In this document: positions 42,989-52,500 of the stretch, one piece after another
How positions within the stretch are numbered: position 1 is the first letter of the stretch
How the letters are laid out: every line of letters starts with the position of its first letter
Origin: Rubellimicrobium arenae
GTDB taxonomy: Bacteria; Pseudomonadota; Alphaproteobacteria; Rhodobacterales; Rhodobacteraceae
Reading direction: 5' to 3'
Assembly (NCBI RefSeq): GCF_017916295.1
Contig: NZ_JAFMSS010000012.1
Location: 67,003 to 131,002 of the forward strand
DNA length: 64,000 nt
The notes under the pieces: model-generated
Seen by the model: the letters and a program-made list of their open reading frames with translations, nothing else
The model's database searches: none
Told to the model about the DNA's origin: nothing
Position numbers and translations under genes: made by a program

Positions 42989-45676
42989 TCAGGCACCGTC
43001 AGCGGCCTTGAGGCTGGCTGCAGCGGCGAATCCCACGACCTTACCTGTGTCGAGCAGCCCCGCAACTCGGGACGACAGATCGGCCTGCCGGAACGGTTTC
43101 GCCAGCCTTGGCACGCCGCCGATCGCGCTTTGCGCCACCTCCGCATATCCGGTGATCAGGAGAACCGGAAGCCGGGGCCGGTCGCGGCGGATCTGGCTGG
43201 CCAGTTCCATTCCCGTCATCCCGGGCATAAGATGATCGGTGACCAGAAGATCGGGCTCCAGTCCGTCGCTCAGGAGCTTCAGCGCGTCGAAGGCCGTTCG
43301 AGCTTCGGTCACATGGTACCCCAGATCCCGGAGCATGTCCGCCGTGCCAACCCGGACGAGTTCCTCGTCATCCACCAGCAGCACGTGGGCGGCGAAGGCG
43401 GCCGGCACGACGCTGGGCGGTTCGACGACGGTACGAGCGGCAGCCTCCTCGGAGCGTGGCAGCCAGATCTCGGTGCGCGTGCCCATGCCGGGGGTCGAGG
43501 CAATCATGAGCCGTCCCCCCGATTGCGCCGCAAGGCCATGCACCATCGACAGCCCCAGGCCCGTGCCGCGCCCGACCCCCTTGGTGGAATAGAAGGGCTC
43601 GATGCAGCGGCGAAGCGTTTCGGCCTCCATGCCGGCCCCCGTGTCCGTGACGGACAGGCGCAGATAGCACCCTGGGGGCAGTTCGGTCGGATGGCGGCCC
43701 CCCACGATCTCATGGCTGGCCGCGATGGTCAGGAGCCCGCCCGACGGCATCGCGTCGCGGGCATTCACGGCAAGGTTCAGGAGGGCGAGCTCAAGCTGGT
43801 TGGGATCGACGCGGGCGGCGGGAAGGTCGGCCTCCGCGTTGAAGACGACCGTGATCTGCGGCCCGATCGAACGTTGGATCAGGTCGGTCATCCCATGGAC
43901 GAGCCCGGCGATGTCGACTGGCCGGGCCTCCAGGTGCGCACGGCGCGCAAAGGCCAGCAGGCGGCTGACGAGCACCCGGGCGCGCTCGGCCGCCTCGAGG
44001 CCTCCTCCGATCAGCCGGAGCGTCCGTTCGTCACCAGCCAGCTTCTTCTGCGCGCGCTCGAGCGATCCGACGATGGGCGTCAGGAGATTGTTGAAGTCAT
44101 GCGCAACTCCACCCGTGAGTTGGCCGATGGTGTCGAGCTTCTGCATCTCATGGAGCTGGGCGGCCGCGGCTTCCCGCTCCGCGACGGCCGTCGCGACCTT
44201 GTCTTCCAAGGTCTCGTTGAGTTGCCGGAGGGCGTTCTCGGCGGCCCGGCGGTCGGTCACGTCGGTCATGACCCCCACGACACGTCGCTGGCCCGTCCTG
44301 GGATGCGTCGTCCGGAAGACACGGTTGCGGACATGTCGAACCGATCCGTCGCTGTGGACGACCCGGAATTCGTGATCGCTGTCATCGCCCTGGAACTGGC
44401 GGACCATCTCCTGGGCCACGTCGGCGCGATCCTCGGGGTGAACTGCCTGAAGGAGGTCGGAGCCATCGTGCAGGAAACTCTCGGCCCCGCGACCCATGAT
44501 CCGCTCGTAGGCTGGGCTGATGTAGCTGACATGTCCCTCATCGGGCTCCAGGATGTAGAACGTGTCGTCGATCGTCTCGGCGAGCTGGCGGAAGCGGGTC
44601 TCGCTCTCCTGTAGGCGGTCCTCGGCGCGGCGGCGGAGGGAGATGTCGCGCATGACGCCGGTGAAGAAGCGCTGTCCGTTGGCGTCCTTCCATTCGGAAA
44701 TCGACAGGTCGAGCGACACTGGAGTCCCGTCGCTGCGCAGCCCCTCGACCTCCCGCCCGATGCCGATGATCTTCTTCTGCCCGGTGTGAAGATAGTTGGA
44801 CATGAACCCGTCGTGCTTTTCGGCGTTGCCGGGCGGCATCAGCAGGCGGAGATTCCTCCCGATGACCTCCTCGGGCTGATAGCCGAAGATCTGCACCGCC
44901 GCCGGGTTGAAGGATTGAACCATTCCCCGCTCATCGATGACGACGATCGCGTCCACCGCGGTGTCGACGATGGCCTCAAGCCGCGAAACGGAGGTCAGCC
45001 GCTCCGCCTCGCTGCGGGCGAGAGCCTGCATCCCCCGCGCCCGCGTCTCGGCCTTGACGGCCCGAACGCCGAGCATCGCCGCCAGCAGAATGAGCGCGAG
45101 ACCAGCCAAGCCGGCGGCATAGAACAGCCGGATGCTGTGCTGCGCCGCGATCGCCGCATCCTGGGAACGGGCCGCCAGGACACGTTCCTCTTCCGAGATC
45201 ATGTCGCCGATGACGGTCCGTGCCTCGTCCATGGCCGCGCGGCCCAGGTCGGTGTTCACGAGGTCGATGGCGGCCTCGCGGTCGCCCTGCTGCGCCAGAT
45301 CCAGCGTTCGGACCAGCAGGTCGACGCGGCGCTCGGTGATGTCCACCAGTTCGCCCAGATGGAGGCTTTGAACGACGTTGCCGACCGTCAGGTCCCGGAG
45401 CTGTCCCATATGGCGGGTCAACTGATCCCGGCCGTCGATATAAGGGCCGAGGTAGACCGGATCGCCGGTCAGCAGGTATCCCCGTTGCCCCGTCTCCGCG
45501 TCCTGAAGGGCCGACAGCACCCGCTGGGACTCCACCAGCACTTCCACATGGTGGCGGGCCCTCGACTCGGCTGCGGCGCGATCGGCGTCCGCCCTGAGCC
45601 CCGACTGGAATGCCGCGCCGCCCAGCACGGCAAGACCGAGAAGCGCCGGCAACCCGACCCAAGACAACTGTCGCAT
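42989..45676 (-). CDS. CHASE3-PAS-PAS hybrid histidine kinase
   Basis: Membrane sensor of 895 residues. Two helices (about 5-24 and 188-208) bracket a periplasmic CHASE3 domain (LSALQDAETGQRGYLLTGDPVYL). Two PAS domains follow (about 230-345 and 355-475; DERGMVQSFNPAAVQIFGYQPEE), then a HisKA-type module with H-box GGVAHDFNNLLTPIVGSLE, ATPase motifs NLAVNARDAMPSGG and GRGTGLGLSMVHG, and a C-terminal receiver with phospho-Asp in LLVTDHLMPGMTG. The start at 45676 is placed at the first helix; upstream codons are open but unlikely. The signal is unknown. Confidence 0.92.
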   Translation of the reverse strand: MRQLSWVGLPALLGLAVLGGAAFQSGLRADADRAAAESRARHHVEVLVESQRVLSALQDAETGQRGYLLTGDPVYLGPYIDGRDQLTRHMGQLRDLTVGNVVQSLHLGELVDITERRVDLLVRTLDLAQQGDREAAIDLVNTDLGRAAMDEARTVIGDMISEEERVLAARSQDAAIAAQHSIRLFYAAGLAGLALILLAAMLGVRAVKAETRARGMQALARSEAERLTSVSRLEAIVDTAVDAIVVIDERGMVQSFNPAAVQIFGYQPEEVIGRNLRLLMPPGNAEKHDGFMSNYLHTGQKKIIGIGREVEGLRSDGTPVSLDLSISEWKDANGQRFFTGVMRDISLRRRAEDRLQESETRFRQLAETIDDTFYILEPDEGHVSYISPAYERIMGRGAESFLHDGSDLLQAVHPEDRADVAQEMVRQFQGDDSDHEFRVVHSDGSVRHVRNRVFRTTHPRTGQRRVVGVMTDVTDRRAAENALRQLNETLEDKVATAVAEREAAAAQLHEMQKLDTIGQLTGGVAHDFNNLLTPIVGSLERAQKKLAGDERTLRLIGGGLEAAERARVLVSRLLAFARRAHLEARPVDIAGLVHGMTDLIQRSIGPQITVVFNAEADLPAARVDPNQLELALLNLAVNARDAMPSGGLLTIAASHEIVGGRHPTELPPGCYLRLSVTDTGAGMEAETLRRCIEPFYSTKGVGRGTGLGLSMVHGLAAQSGGRLMIASTPGMGTRTEIWLPRSEEAAARTVVEPPSVVPAAFAAHVLLVDDEELVRVGTADMLRDLGYHVTEARTAFDALKLLSDGLEPDLLVTDHLMPGMTGMELASQIRRDRPRLPVLLITGYAEVAQSAIGGVPRLAKPFRQADLSSRVAGLLDTGKVVGFAAAASLKAADGA

Positions 45677-45883
45677 CGGCACTCTCAACCAGATAACGCG
45701 ACACCTCTTTAGCACACACGTCGTGATTGAGCGACAATCGCGTGAGAGGAAGCCCGGTTTGGTTCCATTCCCATTCACACGTTTTCGTGAGTGAAGCCCA
45801 GTGGCCGTTTGGACACCGTGAGGCTGACGGCGTCCAGGCAGGGCGAGGCACAAGGCCTTGGCCGCAGGTCGGACGCCGAAGGC

Positions 45884-47668
45884 TCAGACGGGGTTCAGGC
45901 CCCAGACGGCGGAGATCAGGACCGTCCCCACGATGACCACAAGGATCGACAGCGGCAGCCCAAGCCGCCAGTAGTCGCCGAAGTGGTAGCCGCCCGGCCC
46001 CATGACCAGCGTGTTGCATTGGTGACCGATGGGGGTGAGGAAGTCGCAGGCTGCCCCGACGGCCACCCCCATCAGGAAGGGATCCGGATTGAGCTGAAGG
46101 CGCTCCGCGAGGTTGGCTGCGATGGGGGCCATCACCAGAACAGTCGCGGCGTTGTTGAGGAAGGGCGTCACGGCCATGGCCAGGACGATCACCAGGGCCA
46201 GCGCGGCGATGGGAGGAAGCGGCCCGGCGGCCCGTTCGAGACCCGCGGCGATCAGATCGGTGCCGCCGGTTGCCTGGATGGCGTTGCTGACGGGGATGAG
46301 CGCGGCCAGAAGGACGATGACCGACCATTCGATCGATTGGTAGGCTTCCTCCATCGACAGGATGCGCAACAGCATCATGGCCCCAGCGGCCCCGGCGAAG
46401 GCGATGGCAACGGGAACGAGGTGGGCCGCGACCAGCGCCATGGCGACCGCGAGGATAAGGATGGGGAGCCAGCTCCGCTTGCGGCTTCCAAGGGCGACGT
46501 CGCGTTCGCTCAGCGGCAGGATGCGGAGCGCGCCCAGCGATTCCCCCAGCCGGTGACGGGGCGCCTTGAGGATGAGCACGTCGCCCACCTCCAGGCGAAG
46601 CCGCCGCAAGCGTCGGTTCAGGCGTTGGCCGCTGCGACTTACGGCGAGCAGGCCCAGGCCATGCTTGCGCCGGAGTTGCGCCTCGGCCGGAGTCGCGCCG
46701 ACAAGAGGAGAGTCCGCCGTCACGACGCCCTCGGCGACGGCATCATCGCCTTCGGCCTCCTCGGCTTCGGCGACCTCCTCCCCCGCGAGGCGGAGCCGGG
46801 CCCGGGCGACGACGCGCTCCAGGTCCTCGGGCTCTCCGCTGAGGAGCAGGACGTCCCCCGCGCGCAGGGTCCAGTCGGGACGCGGGGAATAGCGCCGGAA
46901 CCTTTCGCGGATCACGGTGGTCACACGGACCCGGCCTTCCCCCATCACCTCGAGGTCGGAGACCGGACGGCCGACGAACGGAGTGCCCTCCGGGACGCGG
47001 GCTTCGGTCGAGTATTCCTCGATGGTGAAGGCGGCGGCCATGGAGCCGCTGGCGGCGCGTCGGTCCCCCGGCAGGATGCGATAGGCGAAGGACAGGAAGA
47101 CCACCCCGGTCAAGGCGATGACGATTCCAACGGGAGTGTAGTCGAACATCCCGAACGGCTCGCCGGTGATGTCCTCGCGTACCTTGGACACCAGGATGTT
47201 CGGCGAGGTTCCGACCAGCGTCACCACGCCGCCGATCAGCGACCCGAAGGACATCGGCATCAGGAGGTATGAAAGGGACGTTCCCGTCCGACGGGACAGT
47301 TGCGTGGCGACCGGCATCAGCATGGCCAGCGCGCCGACGTTCTTGGTGACCATCGAAAGCACGGTCACGGCGCCCACGAGCACCGGAACCTGAGCCTGCG
47401 GGCGGCGCAGATGCGCCAGAAGTGGCCGCATCGCCGTTTCCACAGCCCCGGACCGCGCGATGGCCGCCGAGACCAGCAGGGCTGTGGCCACGATGATGAC
47501 GACGTCGTCCCCGAATCCCGAGAACGCCTCATCGGCCGGGATGATGCCGATCAGGACCCCCACCACGAGCGCCAGGACCGCCACGAGGTCGTAGGGCAGC
47601 CGCCCCAATATGAAGAGGCCGATGGTCGTGGCCATGAGGCCGAAGGCGAGCATTTGGTCCAAGGTCAC
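45884..47668 (-). CDS. SLC13/DASS-type permease with TrkA_C domains
   Basis: Inner-membrane anion transporter of 594 residues. Two permease halves (about 1-175 and 405-594) flank a cytoplasmic insert with two TrkA_C/RCK_C-like regulatory domains (WTLRAGDVLLLSGEPEDLERV and RLEVGDVLILKAPRHRL). The paired motifs VTLVGTSPNILVS and FLTPIGHQCNTLVMGPGGY are the substrate/sodium loops of the family. GTG start at 47668 with GGAG about nine bases upstream. Relatives move sulfate, citrate or other anions; the substrate is not deducible. Divergent from the DUF533 gene. Confidence 0.9.
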   Translation of the reverse strand: MTLDQMLAFGLMATTIGLFILGRLPYDLVAVLALVVGVLIGIIPADEAFSGFGDDVVIIVATALLVSAAIARSGAVETAMRPLLAHLRRPQAQVPVLVGAVTVLSMVTKNVGALAMLMPVATQLSRRTGTSLSYLLMPMSFGSLIGGVVTLVGTSPNILVSKVREDITGEPFGMFDYTPVGIVIALTGVVFLSFAYRILPGDRRAASGSMAAAFTIEEYSTEARVPEGTPFVGRPVSDLEVMGEGRVRVTTVIRERFRRYSPRPDWTLRAGDVLLLSGEPEDLERVVARARLRLAGEEVAEAEEAEGDDAVAEGVVTADSPLVGATPAEAQLRRKHGLGLLAVSRSGQRLNRRLRRLRLEVGDVLILKAPRHRLGESLGALRILPLSERDVALGSRKRSWLPILILAVAMALVAAHLVPVAIAFAGAAGAMMLLRILSMEEAYQSIEWSVIVLLAALIPVSNAIQATGGTDLIAAGLERAAGPLPPIAALALVIVLAMAVTPFLNNAATVLVMAPIAANLAERLQLNPDPFLMGVAVGAACDFLTPIGHQCNTLVMGPGGYHFGDYWRLGLPLSILVVIVGTVLISAVWGLNPV

Positions 47669-47772
47669 GAGGGCGGCGTCTCCATGATGGGGAACAGGTC
47701 AGGGGTGACCGGAACCGGGCGTCGGCGTGATCGGTTCCCACAAGCCTGAGGTGCAGGATAGTTAGGCGAGGC

Positions 47773-48351
47773 ATGACGGGATTCGATCTGATCGGAAAGC
47801 TTTTTGGGTCGGTTCGCGACCGAGATGGCCAGGCGAAGGCCTTGGAGAGCCTTGCCCAGGAGGCGGCAGCGCCGTCCCGGGGTCACGTCGGCGTTGAGCC
47901 GGGCCGTGCCTTGGAGGTCGCGCTTGGCACAAAGCTCCTGGACGGCTGGCTTGCCAACCGCCACCAGATCCTGGTTCCCCACACCCTGAATTTCCAGGCC
48001 CTCTCCTCCGACGAAGGTCATCTGCTTCTTCGCATCATGGCGGCTGCGGCCCAGGCGGACGGACAGGTCGATCTGCGGGAAAGCCGTCAGATCCAGCTCG
48101 CCCTCCAACGGGTCGGAGCGGGCGCAGCCGAGGCCGAGTGGCTCGACACGGCGTTGGGTGAATTGCAGAACCTGGCCGCGCTCTTGGCCGAGGTCCAGAG
48201 AATGGGGCTCGCCACCCACGCTTATGCCGCCGCTCTCTTGGCGATCAATCGTCGCGGTCCAGCGAACCAGGCCTTCCTGACGTATATGGCCGCACGGCTT
48301 GGCCTCGCGGCGGACGTCGCGGGGAGCCTGGACCGACGTTACCGGAGCTGA
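47773..48351 (+). CDS. DUF533 / TerB-like protein
   Basis: Protein of 192 residues. The C-terminal half (GHLLLRIMAAAAQADGQVDLRESRQIQLALQRVG...) is the helical TerB-like domain of DUF533 (YebE) proteins, with the acidic D-G-x-V-D loop. The N-terminal 70 residues are variable. No transmembrane helix is evident, unlike E. coli YebE. GAGG precedes the ATG. Function is unknown; the domain binds metals in tellurite-resistance relatives. Confidence 0.75.
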   Translation: MTGFDLIGKLFGSVRDRDGQAKALESLAQEAAAPSRGHVGVEPGRALEVALGTKLLDGWLANRHQILVPHTLNFQALSSDEGHLLLRIMAAAAQADGQVDLRESRQIQLALQRVGAGAAEAEWLDTALGELQNLAALLAEVQRMGLATHAYAAALLAINRRGPANQAFLTYMAARLGLAADVAGSLDRRYRS

Positions 48352-48361
48352 TTCGGCCCGG

Positions 48362-48787
48362 TCAGCGGGGCGGCTCGGTGACCTCCCGCAGCAGTTCCTG
48401 AAACGGGCTGCTTTCCACGAGGAGATGGCGGGCCAGGTCCGCCATCGTGACCCAGCCGATCACCCGCCCCCCGGTCTCGCGCACGGCGAGCCGTCGGATG
48501 TGGTGGGCGGCCATGACGTCCATCGCAGCCTGGAGCGAGTCCTCCGCGCCACAGCCGATGACGGGACGCGACAGGATCGCGCTGACCGGAACGTCCGCTC
48601 CGCTCAGGCCCTTGGCGACGACGCGGTACAGGATGTCCCGATCCGTCACGATGCCTTCAAGGTTGTCCGCGCTGCCGACCGGCAAGGCGCCCACGTCGAG
48701 ATCCCCCATGAGTTCAGCGGCCTCCGACGCCCGGGCGTCGGCAGGGATGAACTCGACATAGCGGCTCATGATGTCACCAACCCTCAT
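48362..48787 (-). CDS. CBS-pair domain protein
   Basis: Protein of 141 residues with two CBS motifs: RVGDIMSRYVEFIPADARASEAAELMGDLDVGALPV...GIVTDRDI and PVSAILSRPVIGCGAEDSLQAAMDVMAAHHIRRLAV...GWVTMADLARHLL. CBS pairs bind adenine nucleotides and act as energy or ionic sensors. Its ATG overlaps the stop of the response regulator (48784-48787), making it the last gene of the hybrid kinase-regulator-CBS operon. Confidence 0.9.
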   Translation of the reverse strand: MRVGDIMSRYVEFIPADARASEAAELMGDLDVGALPVGSADNLEGIVTDRDILYRVVAKGLSGADVPVSAILSRPVIGCGAEDSLQAAMDVMAAHHIRRLAVRETGGRVIGWVTMADLARHLLVESSPFQELLREVTEPPR

Positions 48788-49161
48788 GCGGCGGCTCCCG
48801 TCCCGAGCGCGGCGTCGATCTGCGATAGGAGTCGGGAGAAGTCGACTGGCTTGGCGTGATAGTCGTCGCATCCGGCGGCCAGGATCTTCTCGCGATCCCC
48901 GGACAGCGCATGCGCGGTCAAGGCGATGATCGGGATGACCGAGGTTTGCGGATCCCCCTTGAGCGTTCGGGCGACGGTCCAGCCGTCCATGACCGGCAGG
49001 TTCATGTCGAGCAGGATCACCTCGGGCCGTTCGGCGCGGGCCATCCGGACGCCCCCTTCGCCATCATGGGCCAGGAGGATCTCGTGGCCGCGCCGAGCCA
49101 GCCGACGCGACAGGAAGTCCCAGATCTCCTCGGTATCTTCGACAAGCAGCAGCCTAGCCAT
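48784..49161 (-). CDS. Single-domain response regulator
   Basis: Receiver-only protein of 125 residues resembling DivK-type regulators. Acidic pair LLLVEDTEE, phosphoacceptor Asp in VILLDMNLPVMDGW, Thr in IALTAHAL and Lys in YHAKPVD are intact. The start at 49161 lies eight bases inside the end of the giant hybrid kinase gene, and its stop overlaps the CBS gene, so all three are translationally coupled. Confidence 0.92.
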   Translation of the reverse strand: MARLLLVEDTEEIWDFLSRRLARRGHEILLAHDGEGGVRMARAERPEVILLDMNLPVMDGWTVARTLKGDPQTSVIPIIALTAHALSGDREKILAAGCDDYHAKPVDFSRLLSQIDAALGTGAAA

Positions 49162-52100
49162 GTCCCGGTCCCCCAAGGTTGCCGCCGGACCGGCCTGAAG
49201 CCCGATCGACGGAGATGCGCTGGATCTCGGCCAAGAGGTCGTCGAGGCTGTCTTCCCCGATGCGAACCACTTGCCTGACCTGATCCCGCAGCCGCGCCCG
49301 CTCACCGGGATCGAGACCGCCTTCCGTCAGGCCGATCACCGGGATGTGCCGCCAATCCGGGGTCCGACGCAAGTCGCGCAGGAGGTCGAAGGCGCCGACC
49401 TCCGGCATCTCAACGTTGACGAGGATCAGGTCTGCCCCGTCCTGCCGAAGACGGGACAGGGCGGCACCGGCGTCGGCCGTCTCCGAGACGCGCCAGCCCT
49501 CGCCCTGGAGGAGCATTGCGAGCTCCTCGCGCGTGGTCGCGTCGCTCTCGACCACAAGGGCCAGCCCCGGGGCTGCCTGGCAACGATGCCGGTCGACGAC
49601 GCTCTTGAGGCGCTGCCAGTCGATCGGCTTGGTCAGGTAGTCGGCCGCCCCGAGCGAGTAGGCCAGCCCCTTTTCCCGCACCATGGAGATCATGATGACG
49701 GGGATGTCGGCCAGCATCTCGTCCGCCTTCAGGGCCGCCAGTACCGCCCAGCCATCCATGCGCGGCATCATCACATCCAGCAGGATGGCCGACGGGCGCA
49801 TCTCTCGTGCACGGGCCAGGCCCGTCTCGCCATCGGCGACCGCAACGACGCTCAGCCCGTCCCGGGCCAGGAAGCGGGTCAGGAGATCCCGCATATGTGG
49901 GTCGTCGTCGATGACCAGCACCTGTTCGTTGCCGTCGGGTGCTTGGCTCTCCGGCACAGGACCGCGCTCTCCCGAGTGCCGCGGGGCGATGGGGAGCGAC
50001 AGGGTGAAGGTGGTGCCCTGCCCCTCCTCGCTCCGAACCTGAACCGTCCCCTCAAGCATGTCGGCGAAGGCCTTCGTGAGCGCGAGCCCAAGCCCCGTGC
50101 CCCCGAACCGCCGGGTCGTGGAGACGTCCGCCTGGGTGAAACGCTGGAACAGGCGGGCCTGCTGATCCGGCGTCATGCCGATCCCGGTGTCCGTCACCTC
50201 GAACGCGATCTGGTCAGAGTCGCGCCGGACGGCCAGTGTGACGTCGCCGCCTTCGGCGAACTTGGCGGCGTTCGACAGCAGGTTGAACAGGCATTGCCTG
50301 ATCTTCACCGCGTCCGACCTCATCGAGCCCAGGCCGGGCGGCAGGTCCTGGACGAACCGGGTCGCCTTCTTCGCCATAAGGGGCGCGACGGTGTCGCAGA
50401 CCTCCAGCACAAGAGGAGCGACCTCGAAGGTCTCGAGGTCCACCTCCATCTTGCCGGCTTCGATCTTGGACAGGTCGAGCACCCCATTGATGAGCGACAG
50501 GAGGTGTCGGGCGCTGCCCTCGATCTTGGCCAGGTCATCGGCGAACGATTCACCGGCGGGGCCAAGATCCTCGGCTTCTTCCTCCAGCAATTCGGCATAG
50601 CCAATGATCGCGCTCAGGGGCGTGCGCAGCTCGTGGCTCATATTGGCGATGAACTGGCTCTTGGCGCGATTGGCCTCCTCCGCGGCGTTCTTGGCGGCGG
50701 CAAGGTCCTCCTCGTGCCGCTTCCTTTCGGTCAGGTCCCAGATGATGCCGAGCGCGTGGACGCCGCGCGCAAAGGACCGGCGCTCCACAACGCCGCGGGC
50801 AACGGCCCAGCGCACCTCCCCGGCGTCGGTGACGATCCGGAATTCGAGGTCGAACTCCCCCTGGCTGTCCCGCGCGCCGTCCAGGGTCGCGATCACGGCA
50901 GGCAGGTCCTCGGGATGGATATGGTCCAGGAACTCCTTGGGGGAGAGCCGGGCCTCGCCGGCCGGCAGGTCCAGAAGCGACCGAAACCCTTCGTCGGCCT
51001 CGATCGCGTCCTCGTCGAAGGCCCAGCTCCAGGATCCGACCCGGGCCACCTGGAGCGCGAACCGCAAACGTCGCTCGGCCGCGATGGCCCGCGCCTCGGC
51101 CCGGCGTTGCCCGGTGATGTCGGTGTTCGTGCCGAACCACCGCTCGATTCGGCCTTCGTCATCCAGCAAAGGGACCGCCCGCGACAGGAACCACCGATAG
51201 CGCCCATCCTTGCCGCGCAGCGGGAACGTCTCCTCCCACACCATCCCGGCGTCGATCGAGGCCCGGTAGGTCGCTTCGATGCGGGCGACGTGATCGGGAT
51301 GCTGGACCGACCGCCATCCCCAGCCCAGCACGTCCTCGGGCAGCGTGCCGGTGTAATCGTACCAGCGCCGGTTGAACCACTCCATGGCCCCGGTCGCATC
51401 GGCCATCCAGGTGAGCTGGGGCAGGTTCTCGGCGAAGGCCCGAAACTCTTCCTCGCGCTGGCGCAGCGATTCTTCGACCCGCTTGCGCCTCAGATACTGT
51501 CCGATCTGCTGCCCGATGGCCGTCGCGCTTTGCCGAAGGTCGTCGTCCAGGGCCACGGGAGCGTCCGCGAGAAGCTCCACCACACCCAGGATCCGGCGAC
51601 CGACGCGGGCCGGAATGGCCAAGGCGAATTCAAACCCGACGGCGGGGTCATCCCGATCGGTCGAGCCCGGGCAAGCCTCCCCGCCCTGAGACACGACCTC
51701 CCCGGATTCCCAGGCCCGGCCCGGAACGCCCTGTCCCCGTCCGAGCGTCCGGCCATCCAGTTGCTGAACGGATCGACCATCTGGATCGTCGACGGCCGGC
51801 CATGTGGCTTCGACGTTCAGCCGGCGCTCGCGATGGCTCAGGTTCCAGAACACCCCGGCGCGACAGCCAAGACCTTGGCACAGGGCCGAAAGCAGTCGGG
51901 GCAGCACGTCCTCCGGCTCGTCCATGCCGGCCAGGATGCGATTGACGGCCACCTGCAGGGTCAGCCGATCCTGCGCGGCCCCCTGGTGACCGGCATCGAC
52001 GAATGTGACGACACCGCCTCCGACCGGGTCCTCGGTCCTGATCGGCCAGAACGAACAGGCTGCGGGAAAGGAGCTTCCGTCCCGGCGCCACAGGATCTCT

Positions 52101-52381
52101 GTCGAATGCGGCAGGGCCCGTACATCGGCCCGCATGGCGCGCAGCAAGGACGCCAGATCGGACGTGCCGGTGGATTGCGGGTCGGCGCGAAGAACTAGAT
52201 TGGCGAAGCTGCGGCCGCGCAGATCCTCGGGTTCGAACCCCAGCAAGGCTAGGCCCGCCGGGTTTATATGAATGCAGCGGCCAGATCGATCGACGCGACA
52301 CACGCCAAAGCCAAGGGCGTCGAGACTGGATGTGACGGTCTGGTCCATGTCGTCGACGGTCGGCGTTTCGGACCTGCTCAC
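49154..52381 (-). CDS. Soluble PAS/GAF hybrid kinase with two receivers, one degenerate
   Basis: Protein of 1075 residues from a GTG with GGAGAAGG just upstream; an ATG eleven codons later is an alternative. Domains in order: PAS (about 15-130), GAF (about 150-310), two PAS (about 325-450 and 460-580, ending DITGQRR and DLTERKR), HisKA with H-box FIANMSHELRTPLSAIIGY, HATPase (LFNLLSNAAKF, DTGIGM, GGTGLGLALTKAF), receiver 1 with phospho-Asp in AILLDVMMPRMDGW and Lys in YLTKPID, receiver 2 with LILVNVEMPEV. In receiver 2 the Asp is Asn and the Lys is lost, so it should not be phosphorylated. No membrane segment. Coupled to the response regulator. Confidence 0.92.
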   Translation of the reverse strand: MSRSETPTVDDMDQTVTSSLDALGFGVCRVDRSGRCIHINPAGLALLGFEPEDLRGRSFANLVLRADPQSTGTSDLASLLRAMRADVRALPHSTEILWRRDGSSFPAACSFWPIRTEDPVGGGVVTFVDAGHQGAAQDRLTLQVAVNRILAGMDEPEDVLPRLLSALCQGLGCRAGVFWNLSHRERRLNVEATWPAVDDPDGRSVQQLDGRTLGRGQGVPGRAWESGEVVSQGGEACPGSTDRDDPAVGFEFALAIPARVGRRILGVVELLADAPVALDDDLRQSATAIGQQIGQYLRRKRVEESLRQREEEFRAFAENLPQLTWMADATGAMEWFNRRWYDYTGTLPEDVLGWGWRSVQHPDHVARIEATYRASIDAGMVWEETFPLRGKDGRYRWFLSRAVPLLDDEGRIERWFGTNTDITGQRRAEARAIAAERRLRFALQVARVGSWSWAFDEDAIEADEGFRSLLDLPAGEARLSPKEFLDHIHPEDLPAVIATLDGARDSQGEFDLEFRIVTDAGEVRWAVARGVVERRSFARGVHALGIIWDLTERKRHEEDLAAAKNAAEEANRAKSQFIANMSHELRTPLSAIIGYAELLEEEAEDLGPAGESFADDLAKIEGSARHLLSLINGVLDLSKIEAGKMEVDLETFEVAPLVLEVCDTVAPLMAKKATRFVQDLPPGLGSMRSDAVKIRQCLFNLLSNAAKFAEGGDVTLAVRRDSDQIAFEVTDTGIGMTPDQQARLFQRFTQADVSTTRRFGGTGLGLALTKAFADMLEGTVQVRSEEGQGTTFTLSLPIAPRHSGERGPVPESQAPDGNEQVLVIDDDPHMRDLLTRFLARDGLSVVAVADGETGLARAREMRPSAILLDVMMPRMDGWAVLAALKADEMLADIPVIMISMVREKGLAYSLGAADYLTKPIDWQRLKSVVDRHRCQAAPGLALVVESDATTREELAMLLQGEGWRVSETADAGAALSRLRQDGADLILVNVEMPEVGAFDLLRDLRRTPDWRHIPVIGLTEGGLDPGERARLRDQVRQVVRIGEDSLDDLLAEIQRISVDRASGRSGGNLGGPGHG

Positions 52382-52500
52382 GTATCCTTCTCCGGACCTG
52401 GATCGCGACCCGGGGGGAGAGGTCGCCAAGCGTCTAAACTCGGGATGGAAGCGGTCGTTCCACGCAGGCCACGCTGCCGTCGCGGCAGACCCGAAGCCTG

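Noticed and set aside
42905..44614. A 569-codon plus-strand open frame
   Set aside because: Antisense shadow of the CHASE3 hybrid kinase.
49271..52198. A 975-codon plus-strand open frame
   Set aside because: Antisense shadow of the hybrid kinase with low-complexity composition.
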